64,000 nt of DNA from Microvirga sp. (GCA_029266525.1 JAQSWQ010000016.1:1-64000), one strand, 5' to 3'; counted from the first letter of the stretch, positions 40,144 through 48,742 are shown. Notes: generated from the letters alone by a model not told the origin. Translations and numbers: made by a program.

Positions 40144-41934
40144 TCAGGCCGCTTCTCCGCCGAACTCCGCCTCGGCCGCAGCGCGGCGCGCGCCTGCCTT
40201 GCGGGCGGCCCCAAGTTCGAGCCCCTTCAGCCATAACTCGACGGCGACGCCGGCGAGGAAGAAGACATCCCCGTGAGTTTGTCCGACGGCGGCCTGCGCG
40301 ACGGCTTGGCGCCATCTCTCGCGATCGGCGATGCCGAGGCTCGCGATCTTCGGAGAATCGCAGAGACATTCCACCCATCGCGGCGATCGGCGAAGGCCCT
40401 CGACCATCTCCCAGGATCCGCCTGCCTTGCCCGCCCGCCGCCGGACGAGCTCCGGCAGGATGCCCTTCAAGGCCCGCCGCTGCAGGAAGCGGTCGCATTT
40501 GGGGCGAAGCTTCTGATGCCAGGGGACTGCGTACATGAACTCCACCAAGGGCCGATAAGGGAGGGGGCTGCGGATCTCGTAGGAACGCTGGCGCGCAGGC
40601 ACGGAGGAGGTGGCGAGGGCGTTGATCCAGAGCGCATCGGCCAGATCCTGCTCGCTGGGCCGGGGGCATCGCGGCGCCAGCGGCCGGCCCGCGCGGGCGC
40701 CGATGCGCATGCGGGATGCAAAGTCGCGGTCGAGCCAAGGCGGCAATGGATGTCGCGGCGTTGTCAGGATGCTGCGCCGGAACAGGTGGGTTGCCGCGGG
40801 CGCGAGCAGGCCGCGCAGAAGCCAGTAGGACCAGGAGCGCTGATCCGGCGATCCGGCTTTCCATTCCGCGACATCGCGGAACGCATCGGCCGGCCGTGCC
40901 GAGAACAGCGCGTCGGACAGGTGGGCTGGGACTCGCCCGGGCGACGCGCACAGCACCGCGTCGCCGCCAAGGCCGGTGAGAAGCCTCTCGACGCCATGGC
41001 TCGCGAGCAGCGTGTTGATGGCGCGGCGCCGCTCGACGAATATGGCGGAGCTCGAAGGTTCGTCGAGGATTTGCTCCGGGCTCCCGGAGAATGGCAGGAG
41101 CGTTTCGGCATCGATCGGATGCCACGGCGACGGATAGCGGTCGAGGACGGCGCGCATCCAGCGGCGCTCGTCGATTTCCGGCTGAGATGGATTTACAAAT
41201 GAGAGCGCCCCCAACGAGATACCCCGCGCGGCGGCCATGCAGGCGATGCTCGACGAGTCGAGGCCTCCGGATAGAGAGACCCAGGTCGGTCCCGTCGGGT
41301 GCACGGATTCCCGCACTGCTTCGGCGAGGAGTTCGCGGAAGCGCTCGTGATAATCGCTCTCCGGGCAGGACAGCGGGGGGACGTCGGACAGGCGCCATGT
41401 CGGGCGGCTCGTGATCCTTCCGCCTGCCCGGACGATCGCGGTCCCCGGAAGCAGACGCTTGATGCCGCGATAGGGCGTCCTCGCGGAGGAGATCTGGCCG
41501 GTGGTCAGGAAATCGGCGAGGAATTCCTGATCGATGTCACGCGCCCGCGACTGGTCGAGCAGATCCAGGATCTCGGTCGAAAATGCGAGCGTCTCGTCGG
41601 CTGCAGCGTAGAATACGGGGGCCATTCCGAGAGCGTCGTGCGTCAGCACCGCCGAGCCACTCTCCGGATCTCGGATGAAGGCCGCATATTCGCCGAGCAC
41701 ATGGCCCGGGAAGCGATCGCCCCACTTACGATAGGCCGAGACCACGAGTTGATGGGAATCCGCGCGAACCGATGAGGGTAGACCGAGTTCTCGCCCGAGA
41801 GCCCGGGTACCGGAAATGGAGCCGTGCAGAAGAACCTCACAGCCGGAACGCCGCTCGGCAGCGCCCCGCGAGGTGGCAAGCCGGCCTGCAGCCGTCAGCC
41901 GGCCGGCAAAGCCCGGTCCGCCAGCGGGCCGCAT
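40144..41934 (-). CDS. Lasso peptide macrocyclase (asparagine synthetase-like, C protein)
   Basis: A 596-residue asparagine synthetase B homologue and last gene of the lasso locus. In lasso systems the C protein adenylates the side-chain carboxylate of a core Asp/Glu and joins it to the N-terminal amine freed by the protease. Residues 1-180 are a glutaminase-like N-terminal domain without the nucleophilic Cys2. The ATP-pyrophosphatase signature SLSGGLDSSSIA is at 221-232. LLTGLGGDAVLCA and RSPLPYRPLVEFMYAVPWHQ complete the synthetase domain. I start at the ATG at 41934, one base after the B gene stop (TGAGATG), rather than the 30-residue-longer frame. This spacing implies translational coupling. 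Confidence 0.87.
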   Translation of the reverse strand: MRPAGGPGFAGRLTAAGRLATSRGAAERRSGCEVLLHGSISGTRALGRELGLPSSVRADSHQLVVSAYRKWGDRFPGHVLGEYAAFIRDPESGSAVLTHDALGMAPVFYAAADETLAFSTEILDLLDQSRARDIDQEFLADFLTTGQISSARTPYRGIKRLLPGTAIVRAGGRITSRPTWRLSDVPPLSCPESDYHERFRELLAEAVRESVHPTGPTWVSLSGGLDSSSIACMAAARGISLGALSFVNPSQPEIDERRWMRAVLDRYPSPWHPIDAETLLPFSGSPEQILDEPSSSAIFVERRRAINTLLASHGVERLLTGLGGDAVLCASPGRVPAHLSDALFSARPADAFRDVAEWKAGSPDQRSWSYWLLRGLLAPAATHLFRRSILTTPRHPLPPWLDRDFASRMRIGARAGRPLAPRCPRPSEQDLADALWINALATSSVPARQRSYEIRSPLPYRPLVEFMYAVPWHQKLRPKCDRFLQRRALKGILPELVRRRAGKAGGSWEMVEGLRRSPRWVECLCDSPKIASLGIADRERWRQAVAQAAVGQTHGDVFFLAGVAVELWLKGLELGAARKAGARRAAAEAEFGGEAA

Positions 41935-41935
41935 C

Positions 41936-42763
41936 TCAGCCAGGGGCGCCCAGCCTGGCCAGAGACGTGAAGCCGTGCACCGGGGCATCCAACAGCGGCT
42001 CGCCTCGCCATTCGACCCAGGCATGCGCCTTGAACGGTATGCGCTGCACGCCGATCACATGCTCGGCCGCTATCCCGTACGAGCATACGAAGCGGTAGAG
42101 CGCCAAGGACCGCACGACACAGTCATTCGGCGCGCGCCGCAGGAGGAAGAGGTTCTCGGCGCGTCTGAAGGCGGCAAGAACGCTCTGAAGCTCGGCGCGC
42201 GCAGGCGCCGCACGGAACTTAGCGTGGGCACGATAGGTCGGCGCGAACCCGGAGCGGGCCAGCGCGAACCATGTGGCGGTCAGGGCTGACAGCGCTTCGA
42301 AGATCGCGACGCCCCGGCCAAGGCCGGAAAGCGGGAGAAGCGTTTCGTTGACGCGGGGAGGCGGCGGGGGCCGACCTCCGGCCTCGCCGAAGCACGCGCC
42401 GCGCGCTTGCGCTGAAGCCGCCTCGGGTGAAGCTTCGCTCGCTTCACCGGCCGGTGCGAAAACGCCTTCGGCCAGCAAGCGGCGGGCGAAGCTCGCAAGG
42501 TCGGAGTGAAGACGATCAAGGTCGGCGCAATAGCGCCTCTCCAGCGAGCCCAAGGCGGCCAGCTCGTCGGCCTCGCCGGTCAAGACCGACCACATCGCGC
42601 TACCGGCCTCGTTCAGCACGCGGTAGCTTTCGGTCCGCAGATCGAGAAGCACGCGCAAGCCCTCGACCTCGGCGTGCCGGATGTCAGGCGAGGCAGCAAA
42701 GCAAGCACCCGAACCCGCGCCGACAAGCGGACTCGGTGCTTGCGATCCGCCCTCACCGGCCAA
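41936..42763 (-). CDS. Fused lasso RRE (PqqD-like) and leader peptidase (B1-B2)
   Basis: A 275-residue fusion. Residues about 27-105 match a PqqD/RRE domain that grips the leader: EVEGLRVLLDLRTESYRVLN, then SAMWSVLTG and FARRLLAEGVF. A Pro/Ala/Glu-rich linker (106-140) leads to a transglutaminase-fold protease (about 150-275) with Cys215 in NDCVVRSLALYRFVCSYGI, His247 in FKAHAWVEWRGEPL and Asp259. This would remove the leader to expose the core amine. In many clusters B1 and B2 are separate genes. The start at 42763 is a TTG and uncertain, since the first 25 residues are unconserved. The stop is one base before the cyclase start. Confidence 0.83.
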   Translation of the reverse strand: MAGEGGSQAPSPLVGAGSGACFAASPDIRHAEVEGLRVLLDLRTESYRVLNEAGSAMWSVLTGEADELAALGSLERRYCADLDRLHSDLASFARRLLAEGVFAPAGEASEASPEAASAQARGACFGEAGGRPPPPPRVNETLLPLSGLGRGVAIFEALSALTATWFALARSGFAPTYRAHAKFRAAPARAELQSVLAAFRRAENLFLLRRAPNDCVVRSLALYRFVCSYGIAAEHVIGVQRIPFKAHAWVEWRGEPLLDAPVHGFTSLARLGAPG

Positions 42764-42847
42764 CGCCTGCCCCCGCCCTCGCCGGCATGCGTCGGCACTC
42801 CCTCGCCCAAGGCTGGGGAAAGAGGTCGCCGGGGCAGCCGCCTTCCT

Positions 42848-43045
42848 CTACTCGTCGTTGCCGAGTTCGACCTCGTCTGTGGGCGACCCGCGCTTCGACG
42901 CGTCGAAATAGGTCATGGGGTCGCTTTGCAAATCTCTCACCGGCGTCGTCCGCCCCGTCGTGATCTCGAGCACCGGGCCGACATCGACGATCTCGGGGCC
43001 GGCATAAGGCAGCCGATCGGCCTCGCGGGATGCATTGTTGGACAT
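42848..43045 (-). CDS. Lasso peptide precursor (A protein)
   Basis: A 65-residue precursor behind a strong ribosome site (GAGGGAGGGA, five bases before ATG). The leader (1-30) contains YAGPEIVDVGPVLEITT (residues 14-30), a good match to the lasso leader pattern Tyr-x-x-Pro...Gly...Thr-x. Thr29 lies at the penultimate position used for cleavage. The predicted core begins at Gly31: GRTTPVRD, allowing an isopeptide ring between Gly31 (core 1) and Asp38 (core 8). A tail LQSDPMTYFDASKRG follows, and an acidic end SPTDEVELGNDE that may be trimmed. The B and C genes follow on the same strand. I know of no characterised lasso peptide with this core. Confidence 0.83.
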   Translation of the reverse strand: MSNNASREADRLPYAGPEIVDVGPVLEITTGRTTPVRDLQSDPMTYFDASKRGSPTDEVELGNDE

Positions 43046-43066
43046 TGAGATCCCTCCCTCTCGATA

Positions 43067-43246
43067 GAGCGTTGTCGTCCCCGACCGGCCGGATACCATC
43101 ACGCCCTGAGCTTGGACGCAAGCGGGTTGCATACCGACAGTTGGTGGAGGGGCCGTCATCGCCTCGGCCACCCTTCGGAAGATTGGTATCTGCCGGCGCC
43201 CGCGCAGGAGCGGCGCTATCCGCCGCTTGAGCGTTGTCGTCCCGAC
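43067..43246. repeat. Direct repeats upstream of the lasso precursor
   Basis: The 14-base sequence GAGCGTTGTCGTCC followed by CCGAC or CGACG occurs at 43067-43085 and 43229-43246, about 162 bases apart. On the minus strand this reads GGACGACAACGCTC. The near copy lies about 22 bases before the precursor ATG. It could be a regulator-binding site or a trace of a small duplication. The rest of 43046-43282 shows no gene. Confidence 0.45.
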
Positions 43247-43282
43247 GCCCATCATCCTTCCCGCCACCTGGAGGCCCGGCGA

Positions 43283-44071
43283 GTGCCGCGGATCGTAACG
43301 TACAACGTCCATCGCTGCGTCGGGACCGATGGGCGCCTGTCGCCGAAGCGCATTGCCGACGTGCTCGCCGAGTGCGAGCCCGACATCGTGGCGCTGCAGG
43401 AGCTCGACGTCATGCGGGCTCGAACCGGGCTCGTCGACCAGGCCCACGAGATCGCCTTCGACCTCGAGATGGATTTGCAGTTTCACCCGGCCTTCAAGGT
43501 CACGGAGGAAGCCTATGGCGACGCGATCCTGACGAGCTACCCACTGCGTCTCGTCAAGGCCGGACCGCTGCCGGGGCTGAAGCTTCTGCCGAAGCTCGAG
43601 CCGCGGGGAGCCTTGTGGGTCGCGATCGACCTCGGCGGCATCGAGCTGCAGGTGCTCAACACCCATCTCGGGCTTCTTGGGCGCGAGCGCATGGCACAGG
43701 TCGAGGCGCTTCTCGGGCCGGGTTGGCTCGGCGGCTCGCGCGCGCAGGGTCCGCTGGTCCTGCTTGGGGATTTCAACATGCTATCGCGCTCGCGCGCCTA
43801 TCGCCGCCTCGCCGCGCGCTTCACGGACGCCGCGCTCACGCCCGGCGTCGCGCGGCCAGGACCGACCTTCCCGACGCGCTATCCGGCCCTGCGCATCGAC
43901 CACGTATTCGTCACGCCTCCGGTCAAGGTGCGCCGGATGGAGGTGCCCCGGACTGCTCTGTCGCGTCTCGCTTCCGACCACCTGCCCTTGGTGATGGATT
44001 TCGAGATCGCGCCGGAAGCCGCCGCGCGCGAGTCCGCAGAGCCGGCCGCCATGGATCGTTTCGCCCGCTGA
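43283..44071 (+). CDS. Endonuclease/exonuclease/phosphatase family protein
   Basis: A 262-residue EEP (DNase I-like) hydrolase. The opening VPRIVTYNVHRCVGTDG, VALQELD (metal Glu), LQVLNTHLGLLGRERMAQ, VLLGDFNML, and LRIDHVFVTPP with SDHLPLVMDFE give the full set of catalytic motifs. Its substrate may be a phosphodiester lipid or nucleic acid. The start was set at GTG 43283, with GGAGG eight bases before; the frame continues upstream without conservation. It heads a rightward group with the UPF0104 protein (44104) and faces the phospholipase D gene. This trio recurs in Rhizobiales, suggesting a phospholipid role. Confidence 0.87.
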   Translation: MPRIVTYNVHRCVGTDGRLSPKRIADVLAECEPDIVALQELDVMRARTGLVDQAHEIAFDLEMDLQFHPAFKVTEEAYGDAILTSYPLRLVKAGPLPGLKLLPKLEPRGALWVAIDLGGIELQVLNTHLGLLGRERMAQVEALLGPGWLGGSRAQGPLVLLGDFNMLSRSRAYRRLAARFTDAALTPGVARPGPTFPTRYPALRIDHVFVTPPVKVRRMEVPRTALSRLASDHLPLVMDFEIAPEAAARESAEPAAMDRFAR

Positions 44072-44103
44072 CGGGTTTCGGATTCTGAGAGGAACCCTAA
44101 GCT

Positions 44104-45180
44104 TTGTCGTCCCGAGCCCAGGTCCTGGGCAGCCATAGCCCCGCGGGGATCGGCGAGAAGCCGCGAAAGCGGCCGACGCGGTGCACGCCGCCGCATTTCG
44201 CCGAGCCGGGCAAGAACGACGACGCGCCGAAAAAGAAGAGTCTCGGGCGCAGGCTCACGCCCTACATCGCGGTCGCGGCGATCGCGCTTGCGGCTTTCCT
44301 TCTCTACCGCACCCTCAGCCGATACAGCATGGCGGAGATCGCGGCCTCGGTCGCGGCAATCCCGGCGCATCGCCTGTTCTTCGCCGCGGGCTTCGGGGCC
44401 GCGAGCTATCTCTGCCTCACCTTTTTCGACTACCTCGCTTTGCGCTACGTCGGGCACCCGCTGCCCTACCGCAAAGCGGCCTTGGCCTCTTTCGTCGCGC
44501 TGTCCATGGGCCACAACATCGGCCTTGCAGCGCTGAGCAGCGGCACCATCCGCTACCGCTTCTACTCCCGCTGGGGGCTCTCGGCCGGCGAGGTCGCGAA
44601 GGTGGTGCTGTTCTGCGGTATGACGGTTGGGCTGGGGCTGGTGACGCTCGGTGGCGCGGCGTTGATCATGCGAGCGAGCCTCGCCGAGGACATCACCGGT
44701 CTCGACCGGCCGCTGGTGATCGGGCTTGGCGCGCTCTGCCTCGCGGCAGCGGCGGGCTACGTCGCGCTCGCGGCCTTCGTGAGGAAGCCGATCCGCATCC
44801 GCCGCTTCGAGATGGCGATGCCGCCACTGCACCTCGCCTTCGGCCAGATCGCGATCGGGCCGCTCAACTTCGCCTGCGTGGCGGCCTGCCTGCACCAGGT
44901 GCTCGCCGCGGTCGGCGAGGTCTCGTATCCGGCGGTTGCGACCGTCTACGTGCTGGCAACGGTCGCGGCGCTCGTCACCCATGTGCCGGGCGGGCTCGGC
45001 GTGATCGAGAGTGTGGTCCTTTTCCTGCTGCCGCAGGCCCAGTTCATCGGCGCGCTCTTGGTGTTCCGGGTGTTGTACTTCCTCGTGCCGCTGGCGATCG
45101 GCGCGCCGACCTTCGCGGTGATCGAGATCAGGAGGCGGCGACAGAAAGCGCGCGAGCGCGCGGGGCGCGGCGCCGCTTAA
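44104..45180 (+). CDS. UPF0104/LPG-synthase-like membrane protein
   Basis: A 358-residue inner-membrane protein of the YbhN/UPF0104 family, the flippase-like domain of lysyl-phosphatidylglycerol synthases (MprF), without the synthetase domain. About eight hydrophobic segments are seen, with GHNIGLAALSSGTIRYRFYS, HVPGGLGVIESVVLFLLP and the basic C-terminal tail IEIRRRRQKARERAGRG. The start is TTG at 44104 with a GAGAGG ribosome site. The first 50 residues are polar and cytoplasmic. It lies between an EEP nuclease and a phospholipase D, as ybhN lies beside clsB and ybhP in E. coli. Role: probably lipid translocation linked to cardiolipin metabolism. Confidence 0.85.
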   Translation: MSSRAQVLGSHSPAGIGEKPRKRPTRCTPPHFAEPGKNDDAPKKKSLGRRLTPYIAVAAIALAAFLLYRTLSRYSMAEIAASVAAIPAHRLFFAAGFGAASYLCLTFFDYLALRYVGHPLPYRKAALASFVALSMGHNIGLAALSSGTIRYRFYSRWGLSAGEVAKVVLFCGMTVGLGLVTLGGAALIMRASLAEDITGLDRPLVIGLGALCLAAAAGYVALAAFVRKPIRIRRFEMAMPPLHLAFGQIAIGPLNFACVAACLHQVLAAVGEVSYPAVATVYVLATVAALVTHVPGGLGVIESVVLFLLPQAQFIGALLVFRVLYFLVPLAIGAPTFAVIEIRRRRQKARERAGRGAA

Positions 45181-46673
45181 GCGGCGCGGGGTTTCCGCTT
45201 CTTGCTCAGGAATCCGAGCGGCTCGAAGGGCTGCTTCGGATCGAGGATTCCGGTGCCGAGGAAGGGCGTGGTCGGGCCGTCCTCCTGCATGGCCGGGAAG
45301 CCCCGCAGCCCACGCCCCTCGCTGCGGTTGAGCCGGTCGATCACACCGACGAGGCTGCCCTCGCGCGTCGCTGCCGCGGCAACCTCCGCGGGGCTGACCC
45401 CGAGATGCTCGGCGAGGAGCCTCTCGCGGAGGGCCCGGATGGCGCAGCGCTCTTCCTCGCGCGAGGCTTCAAGCGCGAGGTCGCATTCGGTGTCGAGGCC
45501 GATCGAGCGGTTGTTGAGGTTCGCGGAGCCGATGCGCAGGAAGCGGTCGTCGACGATCATCAGCTTCGAGTGGACGAGTACCTCGCCATAGGCTTCGCCC
45601 TTCGGCACGACCGGATAGAACACCCTGAGCCGGCCGTGCCGGTCGGCCTTGCGGAGCTTGCGCAGCAGGCGGTCGCGATTGCGGCCCATCAGCGCGTGCT
45701 CAACGAAGCCGTGCGAGGAGCAGGTGAGGATCACGACGATCTCGGGGCCGTCGCTCAGCGCCAGCGTGCCGGCGAGAAGGTTCCCGACGCTGTGCGCGGA
45801 AAGGTACTGCGCCTCGATGTAGATCATGTCGCGAGCCGCGACGATCGCATCGGCGGTCAGCTTCGCGACCTCCTGGATCGGCGGCTGCTCGGCCCAGGGC
45901 GGCGCGGTGCGGGCGATGGCGACCTGGGTGTCGGTGAACTCCGGGACTAGATCGGCCGGCCAGGCGGTCCCGTCGTGGTCGAGGGGGTGCAACTCCTCCC
46001 GCGTCGCGACCTTCCAGCGGTGGCGGGCATGCGCGGCGACGGCGCGCGCCACCTCGCCTTCCACCACCAACTGGACGTCGTGCACCGGCGTGTAGGCCGT
46101 GCCGTCCGGCCGCGTGCGGCGCGGGTCCTCGGCGAGGTGCTCCGGCGTGTCCCAGCGCTCGACCGTGAGGTCCATGCCGCCCACGAAGGCGAGGTTGTCG
46201 TCGATCACGACGATCTTCTGGTGATGCGCGGCGTAGATCGGGTGCTGGCGGTCGAGCCGCAGCTGCAGGCGCGGATGGTTCTGCCACTCCGCTCCGATGA
46301 CGAGCTCGACCGGGTCGCCCGGCGCGTGGAGGACGGCGACGCTCCAGATCAGGATGCGGATCTCGAGCTCGGGCCTCGCCTCGACCAATTCACGCTGGAA
46401 CGGGCCGAGCGCGGGGCAGTCCGGGTCGTCGGCGCGCAGCTTGATGCGGCCGTCGAAGTCCCAGCCGATGATCATGATCGAGCGGCGGGCGCTGCGCAGC
46501 GCGCTCTCCAGCGCCGCGTAGTAGGCGCCGGCGTCGACGAGCGTCGCCGCGCGGCTCGCGGGCTCGACCCGCCAGCAATTGTCCCCCGGCCGCAGGATGC
46601 GCCGGCGGGGCTCCTCGAGGCGAAGGGGCTGCCGGCGCTGCTTGGCCAGCTCCATCGGACGCATGCGCACCAT
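45177..46673 (-). CDS. Phospholipase D family protein (cardiolipin synthase-like)
   Basis: A 498-residue protein with two HKD motifs: AHHQKIVVIDDNLAFVGGMD and VHSKLMIVDDRFLRIGSAN followed by LNNRSIGLDTECDLAL. These mark a phosphatidyltransferase/phospholipase D of the ClsB/PLD type. It opens with a basic cytoplasmic N-terminus, and there is no signal peptide or clear transmembrane helix, as in ClsB. The gene converges on the UPF0104 gene with a four-base overlap. With the EEP protein this reproduces the E. coli ybhP-clsB-ybhN set, so cardiolipin synthesis is the best inference; hydrolysis of phospholipids is an alternative. Confidence 0.88.
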   Translation of the reverse strand: MVRMRPMELAKQRRQPLRLEEPRRRILRPGDNCWRVEPASRAATLVDAGAYYAALESALRSARRSIMIIGWDFDGRIKLRADDPDCPALGPFQRELVEARPELEIRILIWSVAVLHAPGDPVELVIGAEWQNHPRLQLRLDRQHPIYAAHHQKIVVIDDNLAFVGGMDLTVERWDTPEHLAEDPRRTRPDGTAYTPVHDVQLVVEGEVARAVAAHARHRWKVATREELHPLDHDGTAWPADLVPEFTDTQVAIARTAPPWAEQPPIQEVAKLTADAIVAARDMIYIEAQYLSAHSVGNLLAGTLALSDGPEIVVILTCSSHGFVEHALMGRNRDRLLRKLRKADRHGRLRVFYPVVPKGEAYGEVLVHSKLMIVDDRFLRIGSANLNNRSIGLDTECDLALEASREEERCAIRALRERLLAEHLGVSPAEVAAAATREGSLVGVIDRLNRSEGRGLRGFPAMQEDGPTTPFLGTGILDPKQPFEPLGFLSKKRKPRAA

Positions 46674-46863
46674 TTCCTCGGCACGAAGCTAGGCCTCAAA
46701 CCCAACGAGCGGTTCCGGCCCCCGGTTCCCCGCTGGACCCCCGCCACGAAATCTCCAGAGCATCTCAACGAGACCTCCAGCGGGCCTGAAAGTCTGAATG
46801 CGCGGCCGCGGCTAGGGTCTGATCCGAGGCTGGCAGCCCCAGCGCTAGATATAGGAGAGCCAC

Positions 46864-47097
46864 ATGGCCGAACTCGTCATGGCCCTCGGCCGGCACGCCG
46901 CCGGCGGGAGGGCCGCGGGCGTCGCCGCCCGCTTCGCAATCGCATGGAGGGGGGTCCGCAAGCGCATGCGCACCCGTCAGACGATCGCTCAGTTACGCAC
47001 GCTCGACGACCGCACCCTCAAGGACATCGGCATCCACCGCAGCGAGATCGTCTCGATCGGCTTGGGCATCGGTGTCGGCCGGTTGCCCCGGCGTTGA
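46864..47097 (+). CDS. DUF1127 (YjiS-like) small protein
   Basis: A 77-residue basic protein. The C-terminal 40 residues carry the DUF1127 pattern: RTRQTIAQLRTLDDRTLKDI followed by GIHRSEIVSIG. In alphaproteobacteria DUF1127 proteins are arginine-rich RNA-associated or regulatory proteins involved in sRNA turnover and in phosphate or stress responses. A good ribosome site, AGGAGAG, precedes the ATG. It stands alone between two leftward genes. The 190 bases upstream (46674-46863) hold no other gene and must carry its promoter, which I could not assign. Confidence 0.85.
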   Translation: MAELVMALGRHAAGGRAAGVAARFAIAWRGVRKRMRTRQTIAQLRTLDDRTLKDIGIHRSEIVSIGLGIGVGRLPRR

Positions 47098-47116
47098 GGC
47101 GAGGCGTGCCAGCCGC

Positions 47117-48742
47117 TCAAGCCGGCACGCCGGCCCTCCTCAGGCCGTCGGCATAGCGGTCGATGAAGTCCGCTTTGCCGCAGAAGAACAGGTCCTCGCG
47201 CGCGAAGGAGCAGGTATAATCGGGTTTGCGCTCGAGCAGCTCCCCGGCGGCCGCCTCGGCCTCGCCCCGCTGCCCGAGCAGGCCGAGGCTTGCGGTGAGG
47301 GTCGCGAACGGCCAGTAGGTCGCGTTGGGGGTGCGGGTGCCTTTGCGGGCGAAGAACGCGGCGCTCTTCAGTTCGCCGAGCGAGAAATGGGCGAACGCCC
47401 GCGCGTTGTAGAACGTCCACAGATGCGGATCCCGCGGGGAGAGCTCGACCGCCTGCTCGAGCAGCGCGATCGCCTCGTCCTCGCGGCCGCACCACACCAG
47501 GGTGAAGGCCAAGGCGAAATAGCCTTGCGCGAAGCTGGGGTTGAGCTCGATCGTCGCCTCGAGCTCCGCGACCGCATCCTCGTAATGCTGGGCCATGCAC
47601 TGCGCGCGGCCGAGCACGCAGCGGCAGAGCGCGTCGCGCTCGTCGAGGCCGACGGCGCTGCGGGCGAGCTCCATCGCCTTTTCGAGGAGCCCGGCGCGCC
47701 GGCCCGGATCGCGGTACCAGGTGCTCTGGAGATAGACGTAGGACAGGCCGGCATGCGCGCGCGCGAGCCCCGGCTCGAGCTCGATCGCGCGCTTGAACAT
47801 GGCCTCGGCCTCCTCGAGCCCGGGCGTGGTGAAGGCCCACATGTGCCAGAGGCCGCGCTGATAGCAGTCCCAGGCGTCGAGGTTCTGCGGCGCTTTCCGG
47901 AAGGCAAGCTCGCGCTCGATCGTCGCCAGCTCCGGCTCGATGACCGCTGCGATCTGCTTCGCCATCGCGTCCTGGATGTCGAAGATGTCGGCGAGCGGGA
48001 TGTCGTAGACTTCCGACCACAGCTGTGCGCCGTCCTCGGTCGAGACCAGCTCTGCCGTGATGCGTACGCGCTCGCCCATCTTCCGCACGCTGCCCTTGAC
48101 GAGGTAGCGCACGCCGAGCGCGACCCGGATCTCGCGCGGGTCGACCTCCGCCCCCCGGAAAGGCGCAGCCGAGTGGCGGGTGAGCACGGTGAGCCAGCGA
48201 TTGCGGCCCAAGAGCCGGATCACGTCCTCGGTCAGGCCGTAGGCGAAATACTCGTGGTCTGAATCCTCGCTCACGTTCTCGAATGGCAGGACGGCGATAG
48301 AGGGCTTGTGCCGGTCGAAGGCCGGCTCTGGCGGGGCCGGCGTTGCTTCCTCGGCGCCGTCCGGCCGTACCGCCCCGTCGGCGCGCGGGAGGTCGGGGAG
48401 GGGCGCCGTCTTCGCATCGCCCGCAGCATCCGGCACCTCCTCGACCTCGCCGACGAAGCGGAAGCCGCGCTTGTGGAAGGTGCGGATGAAGATCTGATCG
48501 TTGCCGCTGTCGCCGATCGCCTTGCGGGCTGCGTTGATGCGGCTCGACAACGCCGCCTCGGACACGATGCGGCCGTCCCAGACCTCGTCAAGGATCTCGT
48601 CCTTCGAGACGATGCGGTCGTGGTTCCTGATCAGGAAGGTCAGAAGGTCGAAGACCTGCGGCTCGACATGCACGGGCTCGCCGCCGCGGCGCAGCTCCTG
48701 CCGGCGAAGATCAAGCTCGTGGTGCGCAAAGACGAAGGTCAT
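47117..48742 (-). CDS. Winged-helix regulator with TolB-like and TPR domains
   Basis: A 541-residue cytoplasmic protein. Residues 1-105 are an OmpR/CadC-type winged helix (VHVEPQVFDLLTFLIRNHDR, IVSKDEILDEVWDGRIVS, FIRTFHKRGFRFVGEV). A TolB/FlgO-like region follows (SIAVLPFENVSEDSDHEYFA; about 145-265) and then TPR-type helical repeats (about 280-520, for example LEEAEAMFKRAIELEPGLAR). This architecture is common in Rhizobiales, sometimes with an adenylate cyclase instead of the winged helix. No transmembrane segment separates sensor and DNA-binding parts, unlike CadC. Target genes are unknown. Leftward, next to the DUF1127 gene. Confidence 0.87.
   Translation of the reverse strand: MTFVFAHHELDLRRQELRRGGEPVHVEPQVFDLLTFLIRNHDRIVSKDEILDEVWDGRIVSEAALSSRINAARKAIGDSGNDQIFIRTFHKRGFRFVGEVEEVPDAAGDAKTAPLPDLPRADGAVRPDGAEEATPAPPEPAFDRHKPSIAVLPFENVSEDSDHEYFAYGLTEDVIRLLGRNRWLTVLTRHSAAPFRGAEVDPREIRVALGVRYLVKGSVRKMGERVRITAELVSTEDGAQLWSEVYDIPLADIFDIQDAMAKQIAAVIEPELATIERELAFRKAPQNLDAWDCYQRGLWHMWAFTTPGLEEAEAMFKRAIELEPGLARAHAGLSYVYLQSTWYRDPGRRAGLLEKAMELARSAVGLDERDALCRCVLGRAQCMAQHYEDAVAELEATIELNPSFAQGYFALAFTLVWCGREDEAIALLEQAVELSPRDPHLWTFYNARAFAHFSLGELKSAAFFARKGTRTPNATYWPFATLTASLGLLGQRGEAEAAAGELLERKPDYTCSFAREDLFFCGKADFIDRYADGLRRAGVPA

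Noticed and set aside
42848-43666. Longer open frame that includes the lasso precursor at its 3' end
   Set aside because: The upstream part is antisense to the EEP gene and unconserved-looking; the strong ribosome site and leader motif fix the start at 43045.
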